Assembly (NCBI GenBank): GCA_017628755.1
Contig: JAGBYM010000068.1
Coordinates: 1-34,660, forward strand
Reading direction: 5' to 3'
Length of the DNA stretch: 34,660 nucleotides
Source: Clostridia bacterium
Lineage (GTDB): Bacteria > Bacillota > Clostridia > Oscillospirales > CAG-272
How positions within the stretch are numbered: the first letter of the stretch is position 1; each line of letters opens with the position of its first letter. The position numbers and the translations under genes are program-made. Shown here one piece after another: positions 18,017 to 25,871 of the stretch. A model generated the notes under the pieces. That model did not search any database. It was given only the letters and a program-made list of their open reading frames with translations, and was not told where the DNA came from.

Positions 18017-18142
18017 AACGGTTTTTCCTCATTTTATCGGGTTTGTTGCGGAAATCGGGGCGCCGCACAACGCCGGCAACCCCGTTTCACTATAGAAAAG
18101 GTACGCCTTTTCCCTATGAATTTTATTCAGTATAAAGTCGAT

Positions 18143-19048
18143 TTATTCTTCCGAAACACGAATTCCGAGTGCATTCAGCAAAGCGGGAACAACGGGTGTG
18201 CGTTCAGCCTCGGAAAAGCTTTCAATCGAATCGGCATCGTTGAGTCTGAGGACTTTTATCGTGCTTTGATTAAGCTTGATCATGCCGTAATCGTTGACAG
18301 CCACCTTCTCAATCTCGCGAAGATCAAGACTGCTTTCGAACTCAGCTTCAAGTCTTTCCTCGGCAAGCTCAAGTGCCGCAAGCTCGTTCTTCAACTGAGC
18401 CAGTTCGGAAGACGCCTCACTCTTGAGTACTCCGAGAGTTATCGGGAGCGCGAGAACGATTGCGAAGATCATTACCCAAGCAATTCCTGCTGCCGAAGAA
18501 GCAAGTCTTCTGCGGTACTTTCTTTCGGGTCTTTTGACTGTATGCATCGGAGCCCACTGAGCAAGAAGTCTTCTGACGCTGCCGTAAAGCGAGGTATCAG
18601 AACTCTCAACTCTCGTAACGCTGTAGCCGTCGCTGTCAATAACGCTTTCGCAGGACGAGGCGATTTCGCTCTGTGCCAAAGCCTTACCGCACTCTCTCAC
18701 GGTGTAGACTGTTGCAGGGCGGGGATCTACACGATAACTTTCACGCTTACGCTTGCCGTATTCAGGGATGCGGGTCTCAGCTACGATCAGTCGGATGTAA
18801 TCCTCGTAAGTCATAACCTTTGCGCCGCAAGCGTCTCCGCTTCTGTATCCGTTTCCGAAGGACGATGCCATCATATCGCTGAGCTTATAAAACTCGGGAT
18901 ACTCTGCCATGCTCTTTCTTTCACGCTCAAGCTGGAGCTCAAGCTCTGCATTTATATCTTTCAGCGATTCAAATTCCTCGTCGTTCACCGACATAGACTT
19001 GATCGCTTCGCTATATTCAACACGGTAATTTTTCTGTGTCTTTTTCAT
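18143..19048 (-). CDS. FtsL-like bitopic protein with a long cytoplasmic N-terminal extension
   Basis: A 301-residue protein in the ftsL slot between rsmH and the class B PBP. It has a hydrophilic, charged N-terminal part (1-180) of no recognised domain and a basic stretch (RPERKYRRR). One transmembrane helix follows (about 184-208), then an alanine/leucine/glutamate-rich coiled coil (about 211-240) and the short FtsL-like motif LREIEKVAVNDYGMIK (242-257). Classical FtsL/DivIC is only about 100-120 residues, and that portion matches residues 180-275. The function as the FtsL subunit of the divisome is inferred from position and topology. A small CGCCG/CGGCG hairpin and an AAAGG ribosome binding site precede the ATG. 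Confidence 0.72.
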   Translation of the reverse strand: MKKTQKNYRVEYSEAIKSMSVNDEEFESLKDINAELELQLERERKSMAEYPEFYKLSDMMASSFGNGYRSGDACGAKVMTYEDYIRLIVAETRIPEYGKRKRESYRVDPRPATVYTVRECGKALAQSEIASSCESVIDSDGYSVTRVESSDTSLYGSVRRLLAQWAPMHTVKRPERKYRRRLASSAAGIAWVMIFAIVLALPITLGVLKSEASSELAQLKNELAALELAEERLEAEFESSLDLREIEKVAVNDYGMIKLNQSTIKVLRLNDADSIESFSEAERTPVVPALLNALGIRVSEE

Positions 19049-19086
19049 TTCTTCAGCCTTTCCGCCGCTATCGGCGTTTTCGGACT

Positions 19087-20073
19087 TTAAATTTTTTCCG
19101 CGACCCTCAGCTTTGCGCTGTGCGCGCGGGGATTTTCTTTAAGTTCTTCTGCCGACGATACGATCGGCTTTTTTGATACGATCTTGATCTGCGGCTTCTT
19201 TCCGCACACGCAGATCGGGAAATCACGCGGACATGTGCAACCCTGAGCAAGTTCAGCGAAAGCCTCCTTGACCGCTCTGTCCTCGAGCGAATGGAAGGTG
19301 ATGATCGCAAGTCTTCCTCCGGGAGCAAGAAGATTTACCGCATCCTTAACGGTTCTACCGATTATCTCGAGCTCACCGTTGACCTCGATTCTGATCGCCT
19401 GGAAGGTTCTCATAGCGGGATGGTGCTTGAGCGATCTTCCGCCGTCGGGGTACGCGCTTCTGATAATATCAACAAGCTCGCCCGTTCTTTCGATCGGTCT
19501 TTCCTCTCTTCTCTTGCAGATCTTGTCGGCTATTCTTACCGCAAGCTTTTCCTCACCGTAATCGCGAATGATACGGATAAGCTCGCTTCTCTCGTAGTTG
19601 TTTACGACGTAAGCGGCGTCCATAGGCGCGGTGCGGTCCATTCTCATATCGAGAGGAGCATCGTGAACGTAGGAAAATCCGCGCTCGGGAGTGTCAAGCT
19701 GATGCGAGGAAACTCCGAGGTCGAGAAGGATTCCGTCGAGGGATTCAATATCTTTATCTCTGCAAACCTTTGCCATATCGCAAAAGTTGGATTTGACGAC
19801 TTCGGCGCGGTCCCCAAAGCGAGAGAGCCTTTCGGTGGCTACGGCAATTGCGGTATCATCTCTGTCAAGAGCGATCAGCTTGCCGGTTGTAAGCTTTGAG
19901 GCGATGGCGCTCGAATGCCCCGCGCCGCCAACAGTTCCGTCAAGGAACATTCCGTCCTCGCGCAAGGAGAGTGCGTCAAGGACTTCTTCGAGCAATACGG
20001 GCTTATGCGAAAACTGCGGCAACTCCCCGCCCGGCTGGGAATTTGCGCGATTAAGTTCATTCATGGTGCTCAT
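19087..20073 (-). CDS. rsmH: 16S rRNA (cytosine-1402-N4)-methyltransferase RsmH
   Basis: SAM-dependent methyltransferase that modifies C1402 in the 16S rRNA decoding centre. It is formerly called MraW and is typical of dcw clusters. Near the N-terminus are HKPVLLEEVLDAL and the SAM loop FLDGTVGGAGHS (about 43-54). Further motifs include GILLDLGVSSHQLD, RGFSYVHDAPLDMRMD and AIITFHSLEDRAVK, all in the family order. The length of 328 residues fits (E. coli 313). Its ATG overlaps the mraZ stop by 4 bases (ATGA). Confidence 0.97.
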   Translation of the reverse strand: MSTMNELNRANSQPGGELPQFSHKPVLLEEVLDALSLREDGMFLDGTVGGAGHSSAIASKLTTGKLIALDRDDTAIAVATERLSRFGDRAEVVKSNFCDMAKVCRDKDIESLDGILLDLGVSSHQLDTPERGFSYVHDAPLDMRMDRTAPMDAAYVVNNYERSELIRIIRDYGEEKLAVRIADKICKRREERPIERTGELVDIIRSAYPDGGRSLKHHPAMRTFQAIRIEVNGELEIIGRTVKDAVNLLAPGGRLAIITFHSLEDRAVKEAFAELAQGCTCPRDFPICVCGKKPQIKIVSKKPIVSSAEELKENPRAHSAKLRVAEKI

Positions 20074-20519
20074 ACGAGGTCAGCCTCTTCATAGAGCTCT
20101 GCAAACTCTGCGGTCTGCTCGTCGGTGATTCCGACGAATACGCTCTCAGCCCAGATCTCAGCGTGGTCGAAGCAACCGTTGATGACCGTAGCTCCTCCGA
20201 GGCCCGCATGTTCTACCAGCGAAGAAGCAACGACGACTCTTCCCTGACTATCGGGAGTAAGTGTGTCACCGTAGCTCGAGAGATAGCTGATCATCTTTGC
20301 CTTCTTGCTTCCGGGGATCTTATCGGAATTTCTGATCTTATCCATAAGTTCAACCAGATATTCAACGGTGGAAATTACAAGAGAGCGTTTGTCCTTAATA
20401 TTCGGGAAGATAACGAAATTGGGACCAAGTGCCTCGCGATGCTTCGCCGGTATGAAAATTCTGTTCTTGCTGTCAAGATTATGAGTTACTTTGCCCATTA
20501 TTGGGGTAGTTATAACCAT
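20070..20519 (-). CDS. mraZ: Transcriptional regulator MraZ
   Basis: DNA-binding protein with two SpoVT/AbrB-like halves that forms ring-shaped oligomers and controls its own dcw operon. The 149-residue product shows the two repeated motifs: HNLDSKNRIFIPAKHRE (first half) and TPDSQGRVVVASSLVEHAGL (second half). It is first in the dcw cluster and overlaps rsmH by 4 bases. AAAGGAG lies 9 bases before the ATG. A consensus promoter and a 10-bp-spaced direct repeat lie about 130-190 bases upstream. Confidence 0.95.
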   Translation of the reverse strand: MVITTPIMGKVTHNLDSKNRIFIPAKHREALGPNFVIFPNIKDKRSLVISTVEYLVELMDKIRNSDKIPGSKKAKMISYLSSYGDTLTPDSQGRVVVASSLVEHAGLGGATVINGCFDHAEIWAESVFVGITDEQTAEFAELYEEADLV

Positions 20520-20651
20520 TTTGCATCGCTCCTTTCGTATTTTTTCACCATTTGTATGGGAAATTTCGCCTTTTGGTGTCTTTTGACATCACCTCAAAAG
20601 CAAATCATCCGCAATTCACTATGGGATTCCCAAACATTTCGGGGATTCTTG

Positions 20652-20666
20652 CGCCATTTTGCGCCA
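20652..20666 (-). promoter_or_regulatory. Candidate MraZ operator
   Basis: On the minus strand, TGGCG-CAAAA-TGGCG is a direct repeat with an exact 10-bp period, and the next two bases (CA) also repeat. It lies right after the predicted transcription start of mraZ. Known MraZ sites in E. coli are TGGGN repeats separated by 5 bases, so the geometry matches while the core has C in place of the third G. The assignment is inference. Confidence 0.45.
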
Positions 20667-20681
20667 ATCTTAAGTGCCATA

Positions 20682-20710
20682 ATTATAATATATTTAAAGA
20701 GCAAATGCAA
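20682..20710 (-). promoter_or_regulatory. SigA-type promoter for the mraZ/dcw operon
   Basis: On the minus strand, TTGCAT (20705-20710) and TATAAT (20682-20687) are 17 bases apart, in an AT-rich spacer. The transcript would start near 20675 and carry a leader of about 155 bases before mraZ. Confidence 0.82.
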
Positions 20711-20932
20711 GACCTTTTTTTAAATTCATTGAAAAATCACAACTTTTTATCGCAAAATGCCTCTACGCCCCCTATTTATCACCACTATATTTGTAATTTA
20801 GTGTAACCCTTCCTTTTTATTATCAAATATGTTATTTATTTACATTTTACAATCAACTCTTCCAAAGAACAATCACGCATCGACGGCGAGCGACGGCAAA
20901 ACGTCAATCCGCCTACGCCCAAATAAAAAGAA
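20711..20932. other. AT-rich intergenic stretch with no recognised gene
   Basis: This segment lies between the mraZ promoter and the terminators of the CofE-like gene. I see no gene, RNA gene or clear repeat. It is AT-rich, apart from a short GC-rich patch near 20879-20920 that contains the small direct repeat CGACGGC twice. Confidence 0.5.
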
Positions 20933-20959
20933 AATTTCCGAGCCAACGGCTCGGAAATT
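20933..20959 (-). terminator. Second hairpin downstream of the CofE-like gene
   Basis: A perfect 12-bp stem (AATTTCCGAGCC at 20933-20944 pairing with 20948-20959) with a 3-base loop. On the minus strand it is followed by a pyrimidine-rich TTTTC TTTTTATT run. It is probably a back-up terminator behind the one at 20985-21017. Confidence 0.65.
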
Positions 20960-20984
20960 CACCACAACTTTTCACTTTTCACTC

Positions 20985-21017
20985 AAAAAAGCCGTCCCGC
21001 GACGCGGAACGGCTTTT
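20985..21017 (-). terminator. Intrinsic terminator after the CofE-like gene
   Basis: A GC-rich stem of up to 11 bp (GCCGT at 20991-20995 with ACGGC near 21009-21013, extended inward through CCGCG/CGCGG). On the minus strand it is followed by six T. It begins 8 bases after the stop codon. Confidence 0.88.
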
Positions 21018-21025
21018 TAATTATA

Positions 21026-22216
21026 TTAGTTAGTATAGTTATCGAAATAACCCTGGATCCATACGATGGGGGTTCCCTTGTCGCCGGAGCCGGAGGTAAG
21101 GTCGCAAAGAGTACCGATAAGGTCGGTAAGTCTACGGGGAGTGGTTCCCTGAGATGCCATCTGACCGTAAAGGTTAGAGTCCTTTGCCTTGATTCTCTCA
21201 GAGATAGCAGCCTTAAGCTCCTCACCGGAGAGATTAGCGTACTCATTATCTGCAAGATACTTGAGCTTGATCTCGTTGGGAGTTCCCTCGAGACCTGCGG
21301 TATATGCGGGAGATACGCAGGGGTCTGCAAGCTCCCAGATCTTTCCTACGGGATCCTTGAATGCGCCGTCACCGTAAACCATAACCTCAACGCACTTTCC
21401 GGTAGCAGCAAGGATCTTGTCTCTTACAGCGTCAACTACAGGCTGGCAGTCTCTGGGGAAAAGCTTAACAACTTCCTCAGTGGACTTATTGGAGCCAAGA
21501 AGGCCGTAATTCTCATTGTATCCGCTTCCGTTAACGGGTGCGGAAAGAATATCATCCATACCGTAAACGGTCTCAGCGCCCGCATCGCGAAGGAGCTTCT
21601 TGTTACGGAAACGAGTGTGGATATCACAGCAGATAACGTGCTTGGTGTAGTTAAGGATAGCTCTTACGTCATTAGCAAGAATGATCTTGCACTCACAGCC
21701 GCAAGACTCAACGAGCTCACGGTAGTACTCAATATAGTCAACACCGGTGAAGGTGTGCTTGTGATAGCCGAAGAGCTCACGGTACTTCTCTTCCGTGAGA
21801 ACGTCTGTAACGGGATTTACGCCCGACTTGTCAAAAAGATCGATGTCGATAAGATGGTTTCCAACCTCGTCAGCGGGGTAAGAAAGCATAATAATGATGG
21901 ACTTAAGTCCCTTTGCAATGCCCTTAAGGCAGATAGAAAAGCGGTTACGGGAAAGAATGGGGAATACGATCGCAGCCTCTCCGCCGGGGAATTTTGTGCG
22001 GACATCTTCCGCGATCTGATCGATGCTTGCGAGGTTGCCTTGAGCACGTGCAACGATGGATTCGGTCATCGCGATAACGTCGCGGTCACGGATCTCGAGA
22101 TTTTCCGACTTTGCAGCTTCAATAACGCTGTCTGCAACGATGGTAGCGATATCGTCACCCACCTTGATAATAGGTGCGCGAACACCTCTTGATACTGTTC
22201 CAATAAGTCTTGCCAT
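21026..22216 (-). CDS. Coenzyme F420-0:L-glutamate ligase (CofE/FbiB)-like protein
   Basis: The N-terminal 250 residues resemble the CofE family, which forms gamma-glutamyl bonds on F420-0 with GTP: GTVSRGVRAPIIKVGDD, DRDVIAMTESIVARAQGN, FPILSRNRFS, and a middle segment with NPVTDVLTEEKY. The product of 396 residues is much longer than CofE (about 250), and the C-terminal third (about 270-396) is family-specific. No F420 biosynthesis gene is nearby, so the true substrate may be another acyl acceptor. The ATG at 22216 was chosen because AAGGAAGGTG precedes it; an in-frame ATG 11 codons upstream lacks one. It has its own consensus promoter and two terminators, so it is monocistronic. Confidence 0.75.
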   Translation of the reverse strand: MARLIGTVSRGVRAPIIKVGDDIATIVADSVIEAAKSENLEIRDRDVIAMTESIVARAQGNLASIDQIAEDVRTKFPGGEAAIVFPILSRNRFSICLKGIAKGLKSIIIMLSYPADEVGNHLIDIDLFDKSGVNPVTDVLTEEKYRELFGYHKHTFTGVDYIEYYRELVESCGCECKIILANDVRAILNYTKHVICCDIHTRFRNKKLLRDAGAETVYGMDDILSAPVNGSGYNENYGLLGSNKSTEEVVKLFPRDCQPVVDAVRDKILAATGKCVEVMVYGDGAFKDPVGKIWELADPCVSPAYTAGLEGTPNEIKLKYLADNEYANLSGEELKAAISERIKAKDSNLYGQMASQGTTPRRLTDLIGTLCDLTSGSGDKGTPIVWIQGYFDNYTN

Positions 22217-22284
22217 AAAAATTTCACCTTCCTTGGTGTTAGAATACAAAATTTATGTAATTTTCAAAAGGAAACTTACAATAT

Positions 22285-22313
22285 ATTATACCTCTATATT
22301 ATACAATTGTCAA
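22285..22313 (-). promoter_or_regulatory. Perfect-consensus SigA promoter for the CofE-like gene
   Basis: On the minus strand, TTGACA (22308-22313) and TATAAT (22285-22290) are separated by exactly 17 bases, a full match to the housekeeping consensus. A second TATAAT lies inside the spacer. It predicts strong constitutive expression with a leader of about 60 bases. Confidence 0.9.
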
Positions 22314-22360
22314 GAAAAATCTTCAATTTTTCGCTCAAAAACAATACAAATTTACATTTT

Positions 22361-22398
22361 ATTGAAAAAATGACCTCAAAAGAGGTCATTTTTTCAAT
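22361..22398 (-). terminator. Intrinsic terminator after the lipoprotein gene
   Basis: A perfect 17-bp stem (22361-22377 with 22382-22398, core TGACCTC/GAGGTCA) with an AAAA loop. The A- and T-runs form the lower stem. It lies 5 bases after the lipoprotein stop codon. Confidence 0.85.
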
Positions 22399-22403
22399 AA
22401 AAA

Positions 22404-23555
22404 TCAATGGTCTTCCCATTGAGAAATACATTTTCCGTCAGCCGCGCGGATGACTGTGTAGCAGATATCATTTACAGTCGTACCGTTACCGCGCGTATGC
22501 TGTGTGATCCAGAAATTGTATGTCGGATTGTATGCTATCTCAATATTGCCGAGTGTATAATTATACATACCGCAAAGCACCTCTTCTGCGGCGTATTTGT
22601 TGAGCACAGCCTGACCCTCATATTGTCCGTAATCTTCGCCCGGCACCCAAAGCGGATATTTTGCGATCTCCTCATATGTAAGCTTTTTCAACTCGGCGTC
22701 ATATGCGAGAGGATCGTATTTATCCAACTCAACAATCACCTTTTTATCATCTGTCTTCGGAATCTCGATAAAGAAGGTCCAGTAATGCATTGCGCAGTCA
22801 CCGAGACCGTCGCTGTCGAGTTGAACGGCATTTACCAGAAGATCATCGCCCGACTTTGAAACCGATTTGATTCCGAACTCTGTTCCGCCCCAACCGGATA
22901 TCAGCTCAACTACCACAAGCGTAATATTGGAAAGCGAATCACCGGAATATCTGTTAAGAATATCCGTAGGCATATTCTCCGCTCCGCCATAAGCTTCGCA
23001 AAGCTGATCAAAGGTATTGATGGCAACGCCGCGGTTTATCTCATTCGTACCGGGTAAAGAATAATTCTCTCCTCCGAAAGCCTCAAATGGTATCGCGTAG
23101 CCTTCATTGTGCGTATAGAGATAATATTTTCCGTTATCAAGCACGGCGATTGAGTCTTCGTCATCCTTTACGGCAAATATCTCGCATCCGATCGATCTGA
23201 ACGCAGCTGTGAAATCACGATCGCTTGCGGCATTCATCTCTTCATGACTCGAATAGTTTGATTTAACGTTATAAAGGATCTCGCCAAGCTTTTCGCCAAC
23301 GCGCGACTCGTCAATCACTCTGTTCTCAAAATGACCGTCGTAGCTGATACCGTTCACTCTGACGAAGTCCGACCATTCGACACAAATTTCGACAAACGTC
23401 TCCTCGTTACCTTGTATAAGAAATTCCGTCGTTTCGGGAGTGACGTTATCCTTCACTTCTTTCCTGCCGCCGTCGTTTCCTATACCCTCAAGATCGCAAG
23501 ACGCAAAGGAAAGGCAAAGTAAAAGCGAAACCAATAAAGCAATAATTCTTTTCAT
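22404..23555 (-). CDS. Putative lipoprotein of unknown function
   Basis: A 383-residue protein that I do not recognise. The N-terminus MKRIIALLVSLLLCLSFASC is a clear lipoprotein signal peptide with Cys20 as the likely lipidation site, so the mature protein should be anchored outside the membrane. After a short Gly/Asp-rich spacer the sequence is globular and acidic, with no transmembrane segment. The end reads GNGTTVNDICYTVIRAADGKCISQWEDH, and there are several Tyr/Trp-rich stretches in the C-terminal third. AAAGGAG lies 6 bases before the ATG. It has an ECF-type promoter and its own terminator, and it is separate from the his operon ending upstream. An envelope-stress role would be inference from the promoter only. 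Confidence 0.8.
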   Translation of the reverse strand: MKRIIALLVSLLLCLSFASCDLEGIGNDGGRKEVKDNVTPETTEFLIQGNEETFVEICVEWSDFVRVNGISYDGHFENRVIDESRVGEKLGEILYNVKSNYSSHEEMNAASDRDFTAAFRSIGCEIFAVKDDEDSIAVLDNGKYYLYTHNEGYAIPFEAFGGENYSLPGTNEINRGVAINTFDQLCEAYGGAENMPTDILNRYSGDSLSNITLVVVELISGWGGTEFGIKSVSKSGDDLLVNAVQLDSDGLGDCAMHYWTFFIEIPKTDDKKVIVELDKYDPLAYDAELKKLTYEEIAKYPLWVPGEDYGQYEGQAVLNKYAAEEVLCGMYNYTLGNIEIAYNPTYNFWITQHTRGNGTTVNDICYTVIRAADGKCISQWEDH

Positions 23556-23589
23556 TTAAGTTCTCCTTTCGGTGGTCTTCATATATAAA

Positions 23590-23615
23590 GACGGAAAACA
23601 AGCACAAAAGTTCCA
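23590..23615 (-). promoter_or_regulatory. Candidate ECF-sigma promoter of the lipoprotein gene
   Basis: On the minus strand, TGGAAC (23610-23615) and CGTC (23590-23593) are 16 bases apart. This matches the general ECF pattern (AAC motif at -35, CGTC at -10) of Firmicute SigM/SigV/SigW-like factors. No SigA-like pair of comparable quality is present before the gene. Confidence 0.6.
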
Positions 23616-23634
23616 CCGTTTTAGAAAAAAATTT

Positions 23635-23662
23635 TAAAAACCGGGAATTTTTTCATTCCCGG
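23635..23662 (-). terminator. Intrinsic terminator of the his operon
   Basis: An 8-bp perfect stem (CCGGGAAT at 23641-23648 with 23655-23662) with a 6-base loop. On the minus strand a TTTTTA run follows. It starts 7 bases after the stop codon of the histidinol phosphatase gene and ends the operon. Confidence 0.9.
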
Positions 23663-23669
23663 CTTTTTA

Positions 23670-24461
23670 TCATTTAAGTTCAAGTCTCGCAAGTCCACCG
23701 AAACCGTGTTTCTTCGCGAGTTCTTCTGCCTGATCAAATCCGAGCAGAAGGGTCTCCACCGCGTGCGAATCCGATCCGAAGGTGATCTTACCGCCCGCGT
23801 CATGAATTATATCGAGTATCGCGGGATCGGGATACGGCGTCTTTCGCCATCCGCGTCCCATCGCACCAGAATTGATCTCAAACAGCTTACAGCGCTTCAT
23901 ATTTTCATCAATCGCTTCCTTAACAGCCGCAAGATAATCCTCAGAACGGACGTCAAACAGCTTGTTTTCACCGTCGCCGTTGAACTTTGTAACAAGGTCC
24001 ATGTGCGCAATGATATCGCATCCGGTTACGCGGGCAATATCCTTGGCGAATCCCATATAGCGGATCGCAAAAGCCTCGGCATCACCGCCGCAAAGCTCAT
24101 CTATGCTCTGCTGAATTATGGCGGGCGAACGGTCGGTTGCATAGAACTTACCGTCAACATAGAGATTATGGAAAGCGCCGATAACGTAATCGTAATCGTG
24201 GTTATCATCGTAGGCAAAAATATCCCTCTCAATACCGCGAAGGATCTTGATCTTATCCGAATACTTATCCTTCAGACGCTCAATGCAGTCATTGTAGCCT
24301 TCCAGATCGCGCACGGAGTAGTCCTCCGCACCGGGGCAGGGCGCGTGACCCGAAAAACCTATCGTATCAAGTCCGAGTCTTATTGCTTCGAGAACGATCT
24401 CCTCGGGCGTGTTTTTGCCGTCGCAGTAAGTAGTATGCGTATGGTAATTGAAATAACCCAT
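23670..24461 (-). CDS. hisJ: Histidinol-phosphatase, PHP (HisJ/HisK) family
   Basis: Dephosphorylates L-histidinol phosphate to histidinol, the step before HisD. The 263-residue protein is a PHP metallohydrolase. N-terminal YHTHTTYCDG carries ligands His7 and His9. FSGHAPCPG, GIERDIFA, GAFHNL, AHMDLV, EINSGAM and GSDSHAVE follow in the family order. Gram-positive bacteria commonly use this type instead of the HAD-type N-domain of E. coli HisB, and the HisB in this operon has no phosphatase domain, which fits. It is the last gene of the operon; its ATG overlaps the hisIE stop by one base (TAATG). Confidence 0.92.
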   Translation of the reverse strand: MGYFNYHTHTTYCDGKNTPEEIVLEAIRLGLDTIGFSGHAPCPGAEDYSVRDLEGYNDCIERLKDKYSDKIKILRGIERDIFAYDDNHDYDYVIGAFHNLYVDGKFYATDRSPAIIQQSIDELCGGDAEAFAIRYMGFAKDIARVTGCDIIAHMDLVTKFNGDGENKLFDVRSEDYLAAVKEAIDENMKRCKLFEINSGAMGRGWRKTPYPDPAILDIIHDAGGKITFGSDSHAVETLLLGFDQAEELAKKHGFGGLARLELK

Positions 24462-25111
24462 TATGTCATTTTCTCCTGCTTGATCTTCTTGTCAACGACG
24501 TGACGGCTTGCAAGCTCGGCACGTACTTCGTCGATCGATATGCCCATCTCGGTCATCATGACCATTACGTGATAGGTAAGGTCCGCGATCTCATAGATCG
24601 CCTCGGCGCGGTCGCCGCCCTTGCCCGCGATAATGACCTCTGTGCATTCCTCGCCGACCTTTTTGAGGATCTTGTCAATTCCCTTTTCAAAGAGATAGGT
24701 GGTGTAGGAGCCTTCCTTCGGATCGGTCTTTCTGCCCTCAATGAGCTTCATAAGGTCGTCAAGACAGAAAGCCTCTTCGGCATCTTCATCCTCGTAGATA
24801 TCCTCAAAGAAGCAGGAGCGCGCACCCGTGTGGCAAGTGGGTCCGTCGGGCTTTGCCGTGATCAGGAGAGTATCGGCATCGCAATCGGTTTTAATAGAAA
24901 CAACGTTCAGGAAATTGCCCGATGTCTCTCCCTTAAGCCAAAGCTTCTGTCTAGAACGGCTGAAAAAGCATACCTTTTTCTTCTCGAGAGTTATACCGAG
25001 GCTTTCGGCATTCATGTAGCCGAGCATCAGAACGGCACCGTCAGCCGCATCGGTTATGATTGCGGGGATGAGCCCGTCCGAATTGTATTTAAGATTCTTG
25101 ATATCAAACAT
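24461..25111 (-). CDS. hisIE: Bifunctional phosphoribosyl-AMP cyclohydrolase / phosphoribosyl-ATP pyrophosphatase
   Basis: Performs the second and third steps of histidine biosynthesis. The N-terminal cyclohydrolase domain (about 1-110) shows [18 protein letters not shown], metal-binding CDADTLL and [12 protein letters not shown]. The C-terminal pyrophosphohydrolase domain (about 120-205) shows [18 protein letters not shown] and [13 protein letters not shown]. The 216-residue fusion matches the HisIE of many bacteria. It overlaps hisF by 8 bases and hisJ by one base. Confidence 0.96.
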   Translation of the reverse strand: MFDIKNLKYNSDGLIPAIITDAADGAVLMLGYMNAESLGITLEKKKVCFFSRSRQKLWLKGETSGNFLNVVSIKTDCDADTLLITAKPDGPTCHTGARSCFFEDIYEDEDAEEAFCLDDLMKLIEGRKTDPKEGSYTTYLFEKGIDKILKKVGEECTEVIIAGKGGDRAEAIYEIADLTYHVMVMMTEMGISIDEVRAELASRHVVDKKIKQEKMT

Positions 25112-25871
25112 TTGTGTACCTCACAGAGATTCCCGCATCGCATAGGCTGCGCTTGAGATCGGGTATTTTGATCTTGCCGAAATGGAAAATCGTTGCGGCA
25201 AGTCCGGCGTCAACACCGGGAAGCGTGTTAAAGAGAGTAATAAAATCTTCTATCGAGCCTGCACCGCCCGAAGCAACGATCGGCACGTCTGCAACCTCGC
25301 TGACCGCACGGAGCATTTCAATGTCAAATCCACCGCCGACACCGTCGGTATCAATGGAATTGACAACGATCTCGCCCGCGCCGCCCTTGACACCGCGCTC
25401 GATCCATTCGATAGCGTCGATTCCGGTGTTTACGCGTCCGCCGTTTTTGAAAAGTGTGAATCTGCCGTCAACACGCTTGATGTCTGCACTGAGAACAACA
25501 CATTGGCTGCCGTAGCGTTCAGCCGCGCGGGGGATGAGATCGGGATCGCTGATCGCGCCCGAATTTACGCTGACCTTATCCGCTCCGCATTTGAGAACGC
25601 GGTCAAAATCGTCAAGAGTACGGATTCCGCCACCGACGGTCAGCGGGATGAAAACCTTCGACGCCACTCTTCTGAGCGCATCGGTAAACAGCTGTCTTCC
25701 GTCGGAAGACGCGGTAATATCGTAGAAAACAAGCTCGTCGGCGCCGCAATCGCTGTAAAACTCGGCAAGCACCTCGGGCGAGGAAACGTCACGAAGCTCG
25801 GCGAAATTCACGCCCTTGACCACGCGACCGTCGCGTACGTCAAGGCAAGGAATAATTCTTTTTGTAATCAT
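25104..25871 (-). CDS. hisF: Imidazole glycerol phosphate synthase, cyclase subunit HisF
   Basis: TIM-barrel subunit that uses ammonia from HisH to convert PRFAR to IGP and AICAR. The protein begins [23 protein letters not shown] with catalytic Asp11. The second catalytic Asp is in VVLSADIKR, and phosphate loops GGGIRT and ASGGAGS are present. The start at 25871 was chosen because it gives the canonical N-terminus (255 residues) and a 4-base ATGA overlap with hisA; a longer frame into hisA is not conserved. All neighbouring his genes overlap similarly. Confidence 0.96.
   Translation of the reverse strand: MITKRIIPCLDVRDGRVVKGVNFAELRDVSSPEVLAEFYSDCGADELVFYDITASSDGRQLFTDALRRVASKVFIPLTVGGGIRTLDDFDRVLKCGADKVSVNSGAISDPDLIPRAAERYGSQCVVLSADIKRVDGRFTLFKNGGRVNTGIDAIEWIERGVKGGAGEIVVNSIDTDGVGGGFDIEMLRAVSEVADVPIVASGGAGSIEDFITLFNTLPGVDAGLAATIFHFGKIKIPDLKRSLCDAGISVRYTNV

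Noticed and set aside
18095..18112. Hairpin between the ftsL-like gene and the PBP gene as a terminator
   Set aside because: The 7-bp stem is not followed by a T-tract on the minus strand, and the genes form one cluster; it may be a minor leader structure.
20622..20632. TGGGATTCCCA palindrome upstream of mraZ as a MraZ box
   Set aside because: Its inverted geometry does not match the direct-repeat spacing of MraZ boxes; the TGGCG repeat nearby fits better.
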